This document shows, in pieces, positions 43,030 to 55,800 of a stretch of 64,000 nucleotides of DNA. The position numbers and the translations under genes were made by a program. This DNA is from Talinum fruticosum. Its lineage: Eukaryota; Streptophyta; Magnoliopsida; Caryophyllales; Talinaceae. The notes below the pieces were generated by a model. It saw only the letters and a program-made list of their open reading frames with translations, had not been told where the DNA came from and made no database searches. The DNA is taken from positions 1,082,501 to 1,146,500 of the forward strand of contig JAITYX010000075.1 in assembly GCA_021018815.1 (NCBI GenBank), written 5' to 3'. The stretch's first letter is position 1. Each line of letters opens with the position of its first letter.

Positions 43030-44459
43030 TAAGGAGGTGCTTCGATTTAACTAGCTATGGACTGGCCGATGTCCGTAGCTTCTTCGACCCACTCGAGATC
43101 TATATACGAGGAGATCTTCTAGTTCAAGAGGCTGCGGCATCTTGTCCCTCGAGGTTGAGCGGCCTCCTCTTTCTCTTTCTCCTCTTTCTTCTTCTCCTCT
43201 TCCTTTTCCTCTTCCTTCTCCTCCCGAGGCTGAGCTGCTTCAGCTGCGGCTTCTTCTTCTTCAACCTCGGCCAAGGGAGACTTGGCTGGGCTGGAGGACT
43301 CCTGCGAAGTATCCGAACTTTCTGGGTCCTAGGCAGCCTTTGATCGACGTTACGGGAGAAGTTGGAGCTGCTCTGCTGCTCTTTGATGATGCCACTAGAA
43401 CTCGATCAGCGAGATCTCGGTGCTCTTAGATCCGAGGCTCAGGTTGTCTTCTTGTTCATCACCGAGGCTTTGAAGGACGAGTCTTTAGAGAGCGGAGAGT
43501 GCCTCGAAGTTCTTCGGACACGAAGAGAGTTTGTCTACCAAAACGACGAAAAAGCGGCAGATGTTCCGGAAGGTGGTTGAGAAGTGGAGGGATCAACGGA
43601 TGGAGGAGGGAGTGGTAGAGGAATATGAGTACGAGTGGACCCGGACACCGGGCTTGACTTTTCGATACCCGTAGCCTAGAGGCTCCTTTACGCCAACCAC
43701 TATGGCAACCTCGGAAACTACATTTGGATGCGAGGGAGGGGAACCTTGAACTATTTGAAAATAATAGTCAAAAAGGCTCCAAAGGGAAATGGAGCAGACT
43801 TTTTGAATTGAGCGAGCACTTGGGTCATCCGCTCAAGAATAGCGAGGGATGAGGTCTACATCGTAGCCCTCTAGAATATCAAATGAAGCTTTGAGAATTT
43901 TAGAATTAGGATTCTCTTTGCTAGAGTGATGAGAAAAGAAAGTTCTCATCAAGAGAAAAGAAAGTTCTCATTAAGAGAAAACGAGTAGTCTAGCCTCGGT
44001 CTTCATCTAAGTCATGAGAAATTTTTACGTGACTTAGGGACATCCTTAGCGTACTTCTCAAAGAATTCATCTGCAATCTACGTAATGGGGATGGGATTGC
44101 GATTAAGAAAAAGAGAAGACACTTTGAAGATTCTGTGAAGGAGAGAGAGGTTGATCACGAACAACCTTGTCTTGAACTCGTGAGGTAATGAATCCCTCGA
44201 GTAAGACATATTGGAGTAGAACTTCGGCAATGAGTTTAGGATAGATAAACTAACTGAAGCACAAGAAATTGTACGGTCAATGCTTGTTTATGTCTTGCTG
44301 ACCATGAAAACGAGGTGGTTGGAAAGAATTTGTCATCCAATTTAAGATGTTGGGTGACAGATTTTAGAGGGGTTAGAGGTACCCTCTTGAGGAGTTTTGG
44401 TGCAAGGCTTCTTGGTAGTAGATCCTAGCAAATCAGGTGCGAGAACCCTTTTTAGGCAT
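43030..44459 (-). pseudogene. Third ORF (env-like position) of element C
   Basis: Minus-strand remnant starting at ATG 44457-44459 (MPKKG). Recognisable by alignment with A and B: the LDDKFFPTTSF-like segment (near 44320), FSEFIYPKLI (near 44235), the SLLHRIFKVSS-like segment (near 44110-44150), the ILEGYDVDLIP-like segment (near 43850-43880), PNVVSEVAIVVGVKEPLGYG (near 43665-43730), and the Ser/Glu-rich tail with AEEEEAAAEAAQPREEKEEE (near 43200-43260). Frames shift several times. Like the other copies, it lies between pol and the polypurine tracts with its own upstream TATA box. The plus-strand frames at 43142-43580 are shadows of the tail. Confidence 0.6.
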
Positions 44460-44607
44460 GGTGAGAATTTTTGAGAAAACGAGATTATGAGAGACAGAGA
44501 GAGATAGAGAAAGCATTTATAATTCGAGAGAGAGAATTCGAGTGAGCGAGCATGCTTAGAAAGTAAGAAAGTAGTGAGTAAAGTAAAGAAATGAAGGTAA
44601 AAGGTTG

Positions 44608-44617
44608 CTATTTATAG
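44608..44617 (-). promoter_or_regulatory. TATA box upstream of third ORF (element C)
   Basis: CTATAAATAG on the minus strand, 149 bases before the ATG at 44459. Downstream, CCTTCATTTCTTTACTTTAC matches A and B. Upstream, GACAACTAGCCGTTGGAAG and GGAATTCTAATCGTTCGAGA are also shared. Confidence 0.65.
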
Positions 44618-45020
44618 CAAAAAGGAATGACCTTCGGCCTTTGGTGCTAACTTGAAGCTCTAACGGCCATCTCGGACACGTGTAACGTTTTTACTCTCGA
44701 ACGATTAGAATTCCAGCAGCTTTCTTCCAACGGCTAGTTGTCTCTTATCAAAACTCACATCGGAGAGAGAGAGAAGAAAGACTTTTCGAAAATATTTACT
44801 GAAATTCTCCATTTATCTAAAGATGATTCCGGAAGTTTGATGTCCATTTTGCTCAGAGCGAGTCTAACTTCGGTATAGTTTCTAAGTAACTCGGAACACT
44901 TAGAGACCTAATAACTCATAACTCAATCTCACTTGATAAACTGATCCATTTGTTATTTAGATAAATAAAAAACATATAACACATAATTATACAAGGAAAT
45001 TTCACTTAGAAAACACATAA

Positions 45021-46810
45021 TCATGCATTAATCATACTAACCTTTTTCCTAGTAAAACAAACCTGATCCTCACTAAGTGACTTTGTCAAAATATCATCTA
45101 ACCGAAATTTCCTAGGAATGAATTCAAGGTCAATATCACCTTTCTCAGAATGGTCTCTTAGAAAATGATACATGTCCTTAATATGCTTCGTCTTTGAGTC
45201 TTGAAGCTGGATTCTTGGTGATGTTGATTGCACTCGATTGTCACACCTAATTAAGATAGATTTGAATGAAAGTCCAAGATCTTTCAAGTCTTGCTTGATA
45301 CATAAAATCTGAGCATAACAAGCTCCAGTTGCAATGTGCTCATCTTCGGCTGATTAATAGAGCAAGCTGAGTTCTGTTTCTTTGAGTGCCAAGATATAAG
45401 GGATTGACCCGAAGTCGCATGCTCTGATGTGCTCTTTCTATCAACTTCGTAACCAACATAGTCGGCATCCGAGTATCTAGTGAGGGTCGAGTTCTAAGTC
45501 TCATGAGAACCATAGCCCAAGATTCCGAGTCCCTACAAGATATATGAAAATCCTCTTCAACGCAGTGAGATGTGATTCTTTTGGATTAGCTTGAAATCTT
45601 GCACACAAATAGACACTAAATATAATGTCCGGCCTACTAGATGTAAGATAGAGCGAGGGATCCAATGATATCTCTATAGAATTTCGATCTCTTGCTTTAC
45701 CTTTTCGTTTGAGTCTAGTTTGATCACTGCTACTTATAGGTGTGGCTGCATGTTTCACATTTTGAAACTTGTACTTTTTAACAACTCCTCAGTATGCTTA
45801 GATTGATGGACATAGATTCCATCTTTGTCTTGTCCGATTTGTAAACCAAGAAACAAATTGAGCTCTCCCATCATGCTCATTTGGAACTCCTTTCTCATCA
45901 ACTCATAAAACTCTCAACATAGAGTTTCATTAGTAGCTCCAAATATAATATCATCTACATAAATCGAGCAATAAGGAAATCTTTCCCTTGGTTTTTATGA
46001 AAAGAGCTTTGTCAATCTGACCTCTTTTGAAATCATTTTCAACCAAGAAACTTCTAAGTCTTTCATACCAAGCTCGTGAGCTTGTTTAAGACCATATAAA
46101 GCCTTTTGCAATTTGAAAATATGATTTGGAAATTCGACTTCTCAAATCCAGTGGTGCTGCTCAACATAGACTTCCTCTTGAATGAAACCATTCGGAAAAG
46201 CATATTTAACATCCATTTGATATAATTTAATATTCATGCTCGATGCAAATGGCAACAAGATTCTAATTGCTGCGATCCTAGCAGCCAGGTGCAAGGTTTC
46301 CCCACAATCAATTCCTTCTTCTTGATTATAACCTTGAGCCACCAGTCTAGCCTTATTTCTTACTACCAACCCATCCTTATCCAGTTTGTTTTTGACAACC
46401 CATTTGATTCCTATAATTGGGTGGTCGGAAGGTCGTTTGGTCAAAGTCCGAGACTTAGTTTCTTTCAAATTGATTAAGTTTTTCTTGCATGGCCTCTACC
46501 CATTCGGGTTCATTTAGGGCTTATACTTGCATTTATGGGTTCCGTTAATGATATAAATGCACTGAATGCACACGAATTTTGCAAAGAAGAACGAGTTCTT
46601 ACCCCATTGTTAATGTTAGATAAAATGTTCTCGAGTGGGTGGGCTGGATGCATATAATAATGCTTTGCCTATCCATTGACTCACCAAATTTGTTGGTTGA
46701 ACTGGCTGATTTTCACTTGTTTGAGCTTGGTGAGTTTCCACATTAGCTTGTCCTTCGACTTTCTGAATTGTCTCTTGAGTTTGTTCGATCTGAGTCTCGG
46801 TGTTACTGTG
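45021..46810 (-). pseudogene. Copia RT and RNase H of element C
   Basis: Minus-strand pol. RT starts near 46468 with KRPSDHPIIGIKWVVKNKLD, then KARLVAQGYNQEEGIDCGET and [18 protein letters not shown] (near 46195-46235). The YVDD box is intact at 45950-45961. RNase H includes ALKRIFIYLVGTRNLGLW (near 45505-45560) and ends EFIPRKFRLDDILTKSLSED and MINA with a stop at 45021. The linker upstream (46616-46819) has the AxQTSENQPVQPTN-type acidic sequence. Several frameshifts, e.g. near 46140 and 45480, inactivate it. Confidence 0.85.
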
Positions 46811-48200
46811 TTGCCTCATTTTGAGTTGTTTTCTTCTAACTCTTTCTAAGCTCGGCTTGACAAGATCATCTTCATCTCAGTGAGTTTAGATCCGAGAAGG
46901 TTGACTTACTTGTCTTTCCCTGATCTATCTTATCACACACAATGTGGATACTTTCTTTCACTTTGTTAGTTCTTTTGTTAAAAACACAATAAGCTTTATT
47001 GTGAGATGATTAACCAGAAATATACCTTCATCGGCCTAGCATCAAACTTGGTTAGGTGATCCTTACCGTTTTTGTGAACAAAACACTTACATCTAAAATG
47101 TTTGAAGCATGAGATGTTGGGTTTCTTTCCCTTGTAAAGCTCGTAGGGAGTTTTCTTCAAGATGGGTCCGATGAGGCATCTGTTGAGTGTGTAGTTAGCT
47201 ATGTTGATTGCCTCGGCCCAGAAATAGTAAGGTAGATCATTTTTCAGTCATCATTATCGTTCCTATTTCTTCAAGAGTTAAATTCTTTTTCTCCACTACT
47301 GCGTTTTATTGAGGAGCTCTGGGTGCTGAGAAGTTGTGAGAGATACCATTCTTATCACAGAACTGTACAAATTCTAAGTAGTCGAACTCCCTTACATTTG
47401 TCGGTTCGAATTCTTCTAATCTAAGTTTGAGACTCCGCTTGAATTTTCCTGCAAAGCTTACTAAAATCTTTGAAAGCTTCATTCTTGTTCTTAAAAAAAC
47501 AAAACCAGGTAAATTGTGACAAATCCTCAACAATCATTAGTACATACGATTTACCTCCGAGGCTTTTCATAAAGATTTCAGGACTTAAATCCATTTGAAG
47601 CAATTCAAGCACTTTAGATGTGGAAGCTGTTTTGAGAGGCTTGAAGGATGATCGACTTGTTTCCCTTTTATGTAGGCTACACATATTTTTTCTTTCTTAA
47701 ATGCACGGTTAGGTAAACCCCTATGTAAACCATGAGATGCAATCTTTTTGATAGTGTGCATGCTAACATGGCCTAGTCTACAATGTCATGTCTAAGAATC
47801 AGCATGCAACGATGATTTTAAGCAAGACAAATTCGGATTTGGATTAGAAGAGGAATAGTATAGGTGTTACTTGACCTCTTACGTGAGAGCTTAATCGCTT
47901 TGGTAACTTCATCAGAAATGTAATAATTTGTTTGAGTGAACCTTACCTCTTGACCTTTGTCACATAACTTAGAATGCTTGAGAAGATTGTACTTTAATCC
48001 CTTGATAAGATAAAGCTGGACTTATTAGGTTGTCTCCTTCACCAATCTTGCCAATCCCAACTATCTTTCCTTTACTATCATCTCCAAATGTGACTTTCCC
48101 TCCTTTAAAATCTCATAACTCGAAAACAGACCTTTAGTGTCCTGACATGTGACGTGAGCACCCATTGTATAACTACCAGTGACCTTTCGTCCTTTTCAGA
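46811..48200 (-). pseudogene. Copia integrase and protease region of element C
   Basis: High to low on the minus strand: protease site near 48140-48170 reading YNGCSRHMSG (family DSGCS-HM; Asp and Ser lost), pre-integrase QTNYYISDEVTK-like and HVSMHTIKKIASHGL segments (near 47720-47790), and the integrase core LQMDLSPEIFMKSLGGKSYV (near 47555-47615) with VEDLSQFTWFCFFKNKNEAF (near 47480-47540). It continues ESQTxxRLEEFEPTNVREFD (near 47385-47450) and ends with a TPYELYKGKKPNISCFK-type box (near 47100-47160). Broken by frameshifts. Confidence 0.8.
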
Positions 48201-48457
48201 CTTACCTGCAAGTCAAAAACAATCTAACCCTTCTCAGTTCCTCTAACGAACCTAGTAACTCCTTTCATTGTGATCCTTTTTTGAGGAAGAAGACTCTTGG
48301 GAACCCAGATTTGAATGACTTTGGGTTTGGCCTGATTCTGAGTCTTCTTTCTAGACAACCGAGTCTGTGTCTCTTTCTTTTGAAAATCTCTTCTTTTGTA
48401 AACAGTGTGGAGAAGGATTTTTCTCATAAACTGATCTAGGCTCGAGTCCTCCTTTCA

Positions 48458-51423
48458 TGTGAGACCCGAAATTTTAGGTGCTCGCCTAGTAATAAATTAA
48501 GCTACTAAAAGTTAAATGAAAGATTCAAAATTATTAAATTAAGTGAATTAGAATTTTTCCAAGTCGAAATTAAAACCGAGAACTAAAATCGAGCATGGGT
48601 TAGCTTATTGGGCCTATTGAGATTGAAGTTGGGCCCAAATTATCAAGGTCCAAAGCGAGAAAATCAAAAGAAAAAGAAAGGAAAATGAGAAATGAAGGGT
48701 GGTGACATTTGAGGATTAGTGGCATTTTCTGGCAAAGAAAGAAGCATAGAATTAAAGGGGTCCAATGGAAAATAGGCGTGCAAAGCCTAGTATGTGTAAT
48801 TAGGAAAAGAGGAGAAAGAGTGGGACTGAGACATTAGAAGGAAAGAAGCAGAAGTAGGGAAAGAAAGAAAAGAACGGGAAAGCGAAACAGGGAAAGCGAG
48901 AGGGAGCAAGGGAAAGCGAGAGAGGTAGAAAGCGCGAGAGCCAACGGCCCTTGGCCGCCTAAGCGGCAAGGACGCCGCCGCCGGTAGGCGAAGGGAGAGC
49001 GAGGGCTCGGGAGGCCGAGCGGAGCGAAGAAGAAAGGGGAACGAAAGAACGCGGAAGCAGAGGAAGCGAGAGCGAGGATGAGAGCCAGCGTAGGGACGAG
49101 AGAGGAAGAGGAGCACGGCGTGCCTGCACGGCTGGTGGCGCGAAGAGGAGCCTGTGAGACCGAATAGAGCCGAGGCCACGGGTTTAAGAACCCGAAAACA
49201 ACAGAGCGAGAGGGAGACAGCGAGAGTTTGAGCGAGGGTAGAAGAAGTGGGCACATGGAAGAAGAAGGAAGGGGGAGCAGAGAGGAAGAAAGGAAAAGAG
49301 GAAACGAGAAATTAAAACCCAATTCGAAACCTTCCAAAACTGAAATTCTTAGAACCTCTAAGAATCTAAGGTGAGTAATTCAAATTCATCCTCAAGAATT
49401 AAAATGAATTAGGTGGATTGAACTTGAATCTGAAGTATGAAATGGGAAACCCTAAGCTAATTGAAGAAGTTAGAGGCCTAAATTCACTAAATTAGCAACT
49501 CATGAATCAAAAGAGCATGTTGTGATTATGTGATATCTATTTCTGAATTTGTGATGTTTAAGTATTATTGAGCATGATTATTGAGAATTGGATGAGATTA
49601 GATTGAGCGAGAATTAGGGAGAAAAATCGAAAGTTAAGTTCATGACTTATGTGCAGATTTTCGATAATTATGCATGTTGTCCAAATTTCTGTGAATTCAT
49701 GTGTTGCCCAAATTTTCTGAGAATTGTACTGCAGCTTCGTGGCAATTTATGGAAATTTCTTGTAAAATTTGGTATGCATTGGATGAGTAGATTGGGAGAT
49801 ATGCAATTTTAAGTGAAAATGTCCTATTTTGAGTAAAATCGAGAACTAAGTGAGTAAGCTGAATTAAGAACTAGAATTTAAGAAGCTATACGGCTAGATT
49901 AAAAGATATATATCGATTAAGGAAAGTTAGAGAACCATAAACCACCTATACGCGATATACGCGATCATGAAAACGATAAGTTCGTCGATTAGGAATCATA
50001 AGTGGTATGCTTATGTGATTATGTGTTTATCTTGAATTACATCGATTATAAATGACATAAGCATGTGTATGTGAAATGAATTGATTGTGCTTGAGTTGGA
50101 ACTTGCTTATGTGAATGGCTTGTGTTGAAGAAGTTACGCATGAACGTGTTGAGCATGAATTATATGAATTTACCTATATCTTATGTACAAGTAATAAGAA
50201 GATAAGAAACATAAAGAACTAAAGAAGGGAGAAAGGATTGTGTTATTGATCTAAAGACCCCATGAATTAAAGAACCCTCTGAAGCTATGGCCATAGAAGT
50301 GTCTGCTCAACTCGAAGCCACGAATTATTTTGCTTCTACGAATTATTGACATTATGCGTCCTTCGGGGAAGGGAGGCTGCCTCGAGGCCACGAATTATTT
50401 TGCCTTGAGGCTACGAATTATATGCCTCCAGTGAACTAAGCCCACGAATTATTTTGGCTCCAAGAACTGGGTCTTTAGAGCGAGCATAAATCTTCTTTCC
50501 ATTCGAAACTAAGAAGACTTAAAGAATTATGATATGAAGAAACGAATGGTCATGCATGACGAACAAGAAAGAAACGAATTGATGATTTATGAAATGTATG
50601 ATTGAACTCAAGAAGAAGAATGAAAAGAAGAACGAATCCTGATTTCATAAGAAATGAATACGATAAGAACTAAGATATGATTTATGATGATTTACATGAT
50701 GAATGATTCTATGACTTACTTGCGTTGAAAGATGAATGAGGTAAGTTTGATTGAATTCATGAGTAATTGACGTCATTATGTTTCTTGGCAAGTTGGTAAG
50801 TTTAGAATCTCGCATGTCTTAAGCATATATGATCTGAATCGCATGTTATGAATGGATTGTGAACTTACATGTGTTTGTTAATGAATTTATGTGCAAAGTG
50901 AAACCGGGGTTAGGTTTGGGTTACTCATCTGGGCTAGTGAGCTCATGACCTCACCAACATTTCAAGTACAGAAATTAAGACTTGCGGGAGTTGCCTTTGG
51001 CTTTCGAAATAGCGATCGGATAGTAGATGCCGGTCTTACTGCATGTTTATTTGTCTTTTGTTTGTAAGGATGTTGTAAAGATCGGTTGTATTTGAACTTA
51101 AGTTTTGACCATGAATGTAAAAGCCCTATGTGAATACTCCGAGCGTGTGGCTCGTTGAGTTGTGTTGTGTTTCTCCGAGCGTGTGGCTCGTTGAGTTTAA
51201 GATTGTGTTTCGTGCGGGGTCAAGGCTTTAAGCCTATGGGATTAGCCATATTACGAGAGGAAACACTGCTAGAAATTCCCGAAAAACCTTCAAAAACCTA
51301 GAACCGCGCTCCGCCATTCCAAGAAAGGGTTATTAACCCCAAGTTGAGATCTTAAGCAGCCTTAGGGGTTCCTCCTGGGAACCCGGCATGTAATACTCCT
51401 AGGGTGGGTCTAGGGGTGTTACA
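48458..51423 (+). mobile_element. Ty3/gypsy solo LTR (Tekay-like termini), TSD TTTCA
   Basis: Starts TGTGAGACCCGAAATTTTA and ends GGGTGTTACA, 2,966 bases, with perfect TTTCA duplications at 48453-48457 and 51424-51428. Same family as 18679-21578. It has a purine-rich segment (48660-49310) and, near 51136 and 51173, two copies of CTCCGAGCGTGTGGCTCGTTG. A short imperfect repeat of CCACGAATTATTTTG-type units lies at 50316-50455. Ser/Leu-rich minus frames at 48787-49337 are composition artefacts of the purine-rich stretch. No internal gypsy genes remain. Confidence 0.88.
50316..50455. repeat. CACGAATTATTTTG short tandem motif
   Basis: Repeated units GCCACGAATTATTTTGC, CTACGAATTATTGACA and GCCACGAATTATTTTGCC, with TACGAATTATATGCC and CCACGAATTATTTTGGC, spaced 20-50 bases inside the gypsy solo LTR. 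Four to five copies. Confidence 0.7.
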
Positions 51424-51780
51424 TTTCATTCATATGGGACCATGCTCAGCCTTCCTGAACTTCACGATTATGGAATCCTTTTTGAGCAGATTAGAGTAGG
51501 AATTTGATTCCTCTTCTTCATTAAAACCAAGTCCTTCTTTACGAAGGAGACACACTGAGAGCCTAAAAGCATGTCAAGGTTTTTCAAACCTTGAGTGAAT
51601 TTCAAAACAAGCTCTTGAGACTCATTGAGCTTTCTTTTCGGATGCTCATTTTGTTTTCCGAGTGACTCAAACTCGGTCTCATTAGCTTGAGTACTGGTCT
51701 TCAGTTCTTTAAGAGTTAGTCTCGGTTTTTCTAATTCATTTTTCAAACTATTGCTCACGAGAAGTAAGAGACTCAAGTTG

Positions 51781-51863
51781 TTCTTTTTAAATCATTTGTT
51801 TGTTTTAAATCATTTGAATCCACTACTTGAACTACTAATGGTCGTCTTCGAATGGATGGAACA
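51781..51863 (+). repeat. Tat-like LTR fragment
   Basis: About 80 bases matching 16715-16795 of the Tat-like LTR: ATTTGTTTGTTTTAAATCATT, then TACTTGAACTACTAATGGTC and GTCTTCGAATGGATGGAA. It marks the broken 5' side of element C. Confidence 0.65.
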
Positions 51864-52076
51864 TGTAATGCCCCAACCTTAATCCAATACATCAACAACT
51901 ATTAATAAATATTAATGAGCACGTGCACTTCAATTGACACTTTCATTCCTCATTATCATGTGTATTATGTACTTGTGCAAATAACCATATTATGTGTTGC
52001 GGGACTCGGATGATGATAACGACGCATGGCTAAAAATATATAAATAAATGAATGAACAAATAAATTATGCTTTGTG

Positions 52077-52150
<74 letters not shown>

Positions 52151-52816
52151 TGGAATCATAAGAACAATAATTCATACGCCTAAAGTTTGCAAATAATTAT
52201 TCAAGTTGGGAATTCCTAAAGCTGACATTCTTTTAACTTGGGCTTAGGTATTAGGTTATTTGAGCTTATAGAGAGTAGAGGGCCCTATAACTAAGCAAAT
52301 GAAAAAAAAATTAAAATAAATAAAATAAATAAAAGAGGAGGTTGGAATACTGATGGAGGAGAGAGAAATTTTTAAGTTTTGATTTTGGCTATTTAAGCCC
52401 CAAAAACCTCAAAAAAACTCAACCTTCATCATTTGTTCTCTTTCCCGGAGGAACCCATCTCCCTCACTCAACCCCCTCTCTGCTGCCAACCCGGCTGCCT
52501 ACCGACCACTCGCCCGGCGAGCGCGCGGCCGCCATCACGGAGCCACTGCCGCCGGCCACCGTGGGGTTTTCTCTGCTGCACCAGCTGCTATGCTTGCTGT
52601 TGCCTGCTGCACTGTTGCTGCACCTGCCGCCAGCCAGCCACCATCACCGCCGGTCATCGCTTCCCACTGCCGCCAACCACCACCGATCACCGGAGCTCCG
52701 ATCAGCCATCCCTTCCAACGTAAAAACCCTCATTTTTCTTGTGGGTTTTGGGTAAAACCTCAACCTTCAACTAATCAATTCCTTTAATTTTTAGAAATAA
52801 TTAGTTAGATGTTGCA
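51864..52816 (+). repeat. Truncated gypsy-like LTR (promoter and leader part)
   Basis: Starts TGTAATGCCCCAACCTTAAT and resembles the sequence that begins at 63846 (both have GAGCAYGTGCAYTTYAATT about 60-75 bases in). A TATA-like CTATTTAAGCC lies near 52390. The GC-rich stretch 52430-52710 would be the transcribed leader. The Pro/Ser-rich and Cys-rich frames there are chance. Its end against element D at 52817 has no clear CA terminus or duplication. Confidence 0.5.
52077..52150. repeat. (TAA)n microsatellite
   Basis: About 24 perfect TAA units within the truncated LTR. Confidence 0.95.
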
Positions 52817-55800
52817 TGCAAGAAATTGAGTTCTCCCATCATGCTCATTTGAAATTCCTGTCTCACTAACTCGGAAAAATCTCGATATATAATTTCATTA
52901 GTAGCTCTAAATATTATATCATCAACATAGATCTTAGCAATAAGAAAGTCTTTCCCCTTGGTGTTTATAAAAAGAGTCTTGTCAATCTCACCTCTTCTAA
53001 AATCATTTTCAACGAAGAAATTGCTCAATCTTTCATACCAAGCTCTGGGACCTTGTTTAAGACCATAAAGAGCTTTTTGCAACTTGAAAACATGATTTGG
53101 AAATTCAGAGTTTTCAAATCCAGGGGTTGCTTAACATAGACTTCCTCTTCAATGAAACCATTAAGGAAAGCACATTTAACATGCATTTAATACAATTTGA
53201 TATTCATGCTTGATGCAAATTCCAATAGGATTCTAATAGCTTCAATCCTAGCAACCGGTGTAAAGGTTTCCCCACAATCAATTCCTTCTTCGTGATTGTA
53301 TCCTTGAGCCACAAGTGTAGCCTTATTTCTGACTACCAACCCACCTTCATCCAGTTTGTTCTTAAAAACCCATTTGGTTCCTATGAATGGGTGGTCGGAA
53401 GGTCGTTTGGTCGAGTCCAAACTTGGTTTCATTCAAATTGATTGAGTTCCTCTTGCATGGCCTCTACCCATTCCAGCTCATTTAGAGCCTCTAGTGCATT
53501 TCGGGTTAAATTAATGATATGAATGCGGTGAATGCACGAGATTTTGTAGAGAGGAACGAGTTCTTACCCCACTTGTTGATATTAGACAAGATGTTTTCGA
53601 GTGGGTGGGTCGAAGCATATTTGAATGTTTTACTGTTCGTTGATTCACCAGATTTGTAGGTTAGATTAGTTGATCTTCGAAATCTGTTCTAATTGAGCTT
53701 GCTCATCCGATTGGCCTTCAACATTCCGAGTTGGCTCTGGAGTTGTCTCATTCCGAGTCATGGTGTTACGAGTTACCTCATTTTGAGTGACTTTTCCTTT
53801 ACTCTTTCCGAGCTCATCTTTAGTAAGATCATCATCTCGATCGAGCTTCAGATCGGAGAATGTTGAGTCACTTGGTTTTCCCTTATCAATCTCATCAAAA
53901 ACAACGTGGATGCTTTATTCCACTTTGTTAGTTCTTTTATTGAAAATGCGATGTGCTTTGGTATGAGATGAATAACCAAGAAAAATACCTTCATCTCGAC
54001 CGAGCATCAAACTTGGTCGAGTGATCCTTACCATTGTTGTGGACATAACACTTACATCCAAAGGGTTTGAAGTATGAAATGTTAGGTTTCTTCCCTTTGT
54101 AGAGCTTGTATGGAGTTTTCTTCAGGATGGGTTTAATGAAGCATTTATTCAAGTGTGTAGTTTGCTTGTGTTTATTGCCTCGACCCAAAAATAGTAAGGT
54201 ACATCATGTTCAATCATCATTGTCGTTCCTATTTCTTCAAGACTTCGGTTCTTTCTCTCCACTACTCCGTTTTATTGAGGAGTTCTTAGTGCTTGAGAAG
54301 TTGTGGGAGATACCATTCTTATCGAGAGAACTCTGCAAGTTCGAGTATTCGAACTCCCTTCCATGGTCGGTTCGAATTCTTTTGATCCGAGTCCGAGACT
54401 CAACTTGAATTTTTCTCGTAGAGCTTGCTGAACTCTTTAAAAGCTTCATTTTTGTGCTTAAGAAAACAAACCCAAGTAAATCGTTAGTAATGATCAACAA
54501 TCACAAGTACATATGATTTATCTCCGACACTCTTGACAGGATTTCACCACATAAGTCCATATGCAACATTTCAAGCACTTTGGATGTGGAAACAGATTTT
54601 GAGAGATTTGAAAGATGATCTTACTTGTTTTCCTTTTGTGCATGCTTCATTAATTTTATCTTTCTTAATTGCACAGTTAGGCAATCCTCAGACTAAACCA
54701 TGAGATGCAATCTTCTTAATGGTGTGCATACTAACATGACCTAGTCTACTATGCCATGTCCAAGAATCATCATGTAGAGATGCTTTTAAACAAGATAAAT
54801 TCTGACCCGAGTCAAGAAGAGGAATAGCGTAGGTATTACCTAAGAGCTTAGTCTCCTTAGTAGTTTTATTAGAAATATAGCGGTTGGTCCGAGTGAATCT
54901 TATTTCTTGACCTTTGTCACACAATTGAGAGATGCTTAGTAGATTGTACTTCAATCCCTTGACTAGGTAGATCTGGGCTGACCAGATTGTCTCCTTTTCT
55001 AATCTTGCCTATCCCAATTATCTTGCCCTTGCTATCGTCTCAAAATGTGACTTTGCCTCCCTTGTACTCTTCTAACTCAGAAGAGAGTCTTGAGTCTCCT
55101 GACATGTGGCATAAGCATCCACTGTCCAGTACCACTACCCCTTTGTTATTTTCCGAGCTACCTACAAGACAGAAACAAACTAACCTTTCTCACTTCCTCT
55201 AACGAACCCAATAACTCCCTTTACTCGTGGTCCTTTTCTAAGGAAGAAGACTCTTGGGAACCCAGATTTGAATAACTTTGGGTTTGGTCTGATTCTAAGT
55301 CTTCCTTTTAGAAAGCCGAGTTTGTGTCTCTTTCTTTTGAAAATCTTTTCTCTTATAAACTGGTGGAGAAGGTTTTCTCCTGTAAGTTGGTCCGGGCTCA
55401 GTCCTCTTTTTATTCTTATGAATGGTACCGTGCTCAGCCTTCCTAAACTTCACAATTCTGGAATCATTTTTGAAAAGATCTAAGTAGGAGTTAGATTCAT
55501 CCTCCTTGTTAAAGCCAAGTCTTTCTTTTACGAAGGAGACACATTGAGACCCTAAGAGCATGTCAAGGTTTTTCGACCTTGAGTAAACTTCAAAACAAGT
55601 TCTTGAGACTCATTGAGCTTTTGCTTCGGATGCTCATTTTCTCTTACGAGTGACTCAAACTCGAGTCTCATTAGTTTGAGCACTAGTCTTGAGTTCAAAT
55701 AAAGTAAGTCTCGGTTTTCTAATTTATATTTCAAAGAAATGCTCTCGAAGTGATAGACTTAAGTTGTTTTTAAAGCGAGAAGAATTAGAATTGGACTTGT

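Larger units (their letters stand above)
48201..51780 (-). pseudogene. gag C-terminal part of element C, split by a solo LTR
   Basis: Copia gag on the minus strand in two blocks: 51424-51780 (KNELEKPRLTLKELKT, KRKLNESQELVLKFTQGLKN, MLLGSQCVSFVKKD) and 48201-48457 (VYKRRDFQKKETQTRLSRKK and KVIQIWVPKSLLPQK). The gypsy solo LTR between them sits at TTTCA. Compared with D and A, the capsid and zinc-knuckle parts are missing: the element stops at about 51780, where a Tat-like LTR fragment begins. Element C therefore lacks its 5' end. Confidence 0.8.

Noticed and set aside
48787..49337. Long Ser/Leu-rich open frames (155 and 167 codons) on the minus strand
   Set aside because: They lie in the purine-rich part of a gypsy solo LTR. 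Two frames are open at once, and both are explained by base composition.
52433..52787. Pro/Ser/Cys-rich frames near a GC-rich block that look like the start of a plant gene
   Set aside because: Three overlapping frames are open together, there is no downstream coding, and the block follows an LTR promoter. It is better read as an LTR leader.
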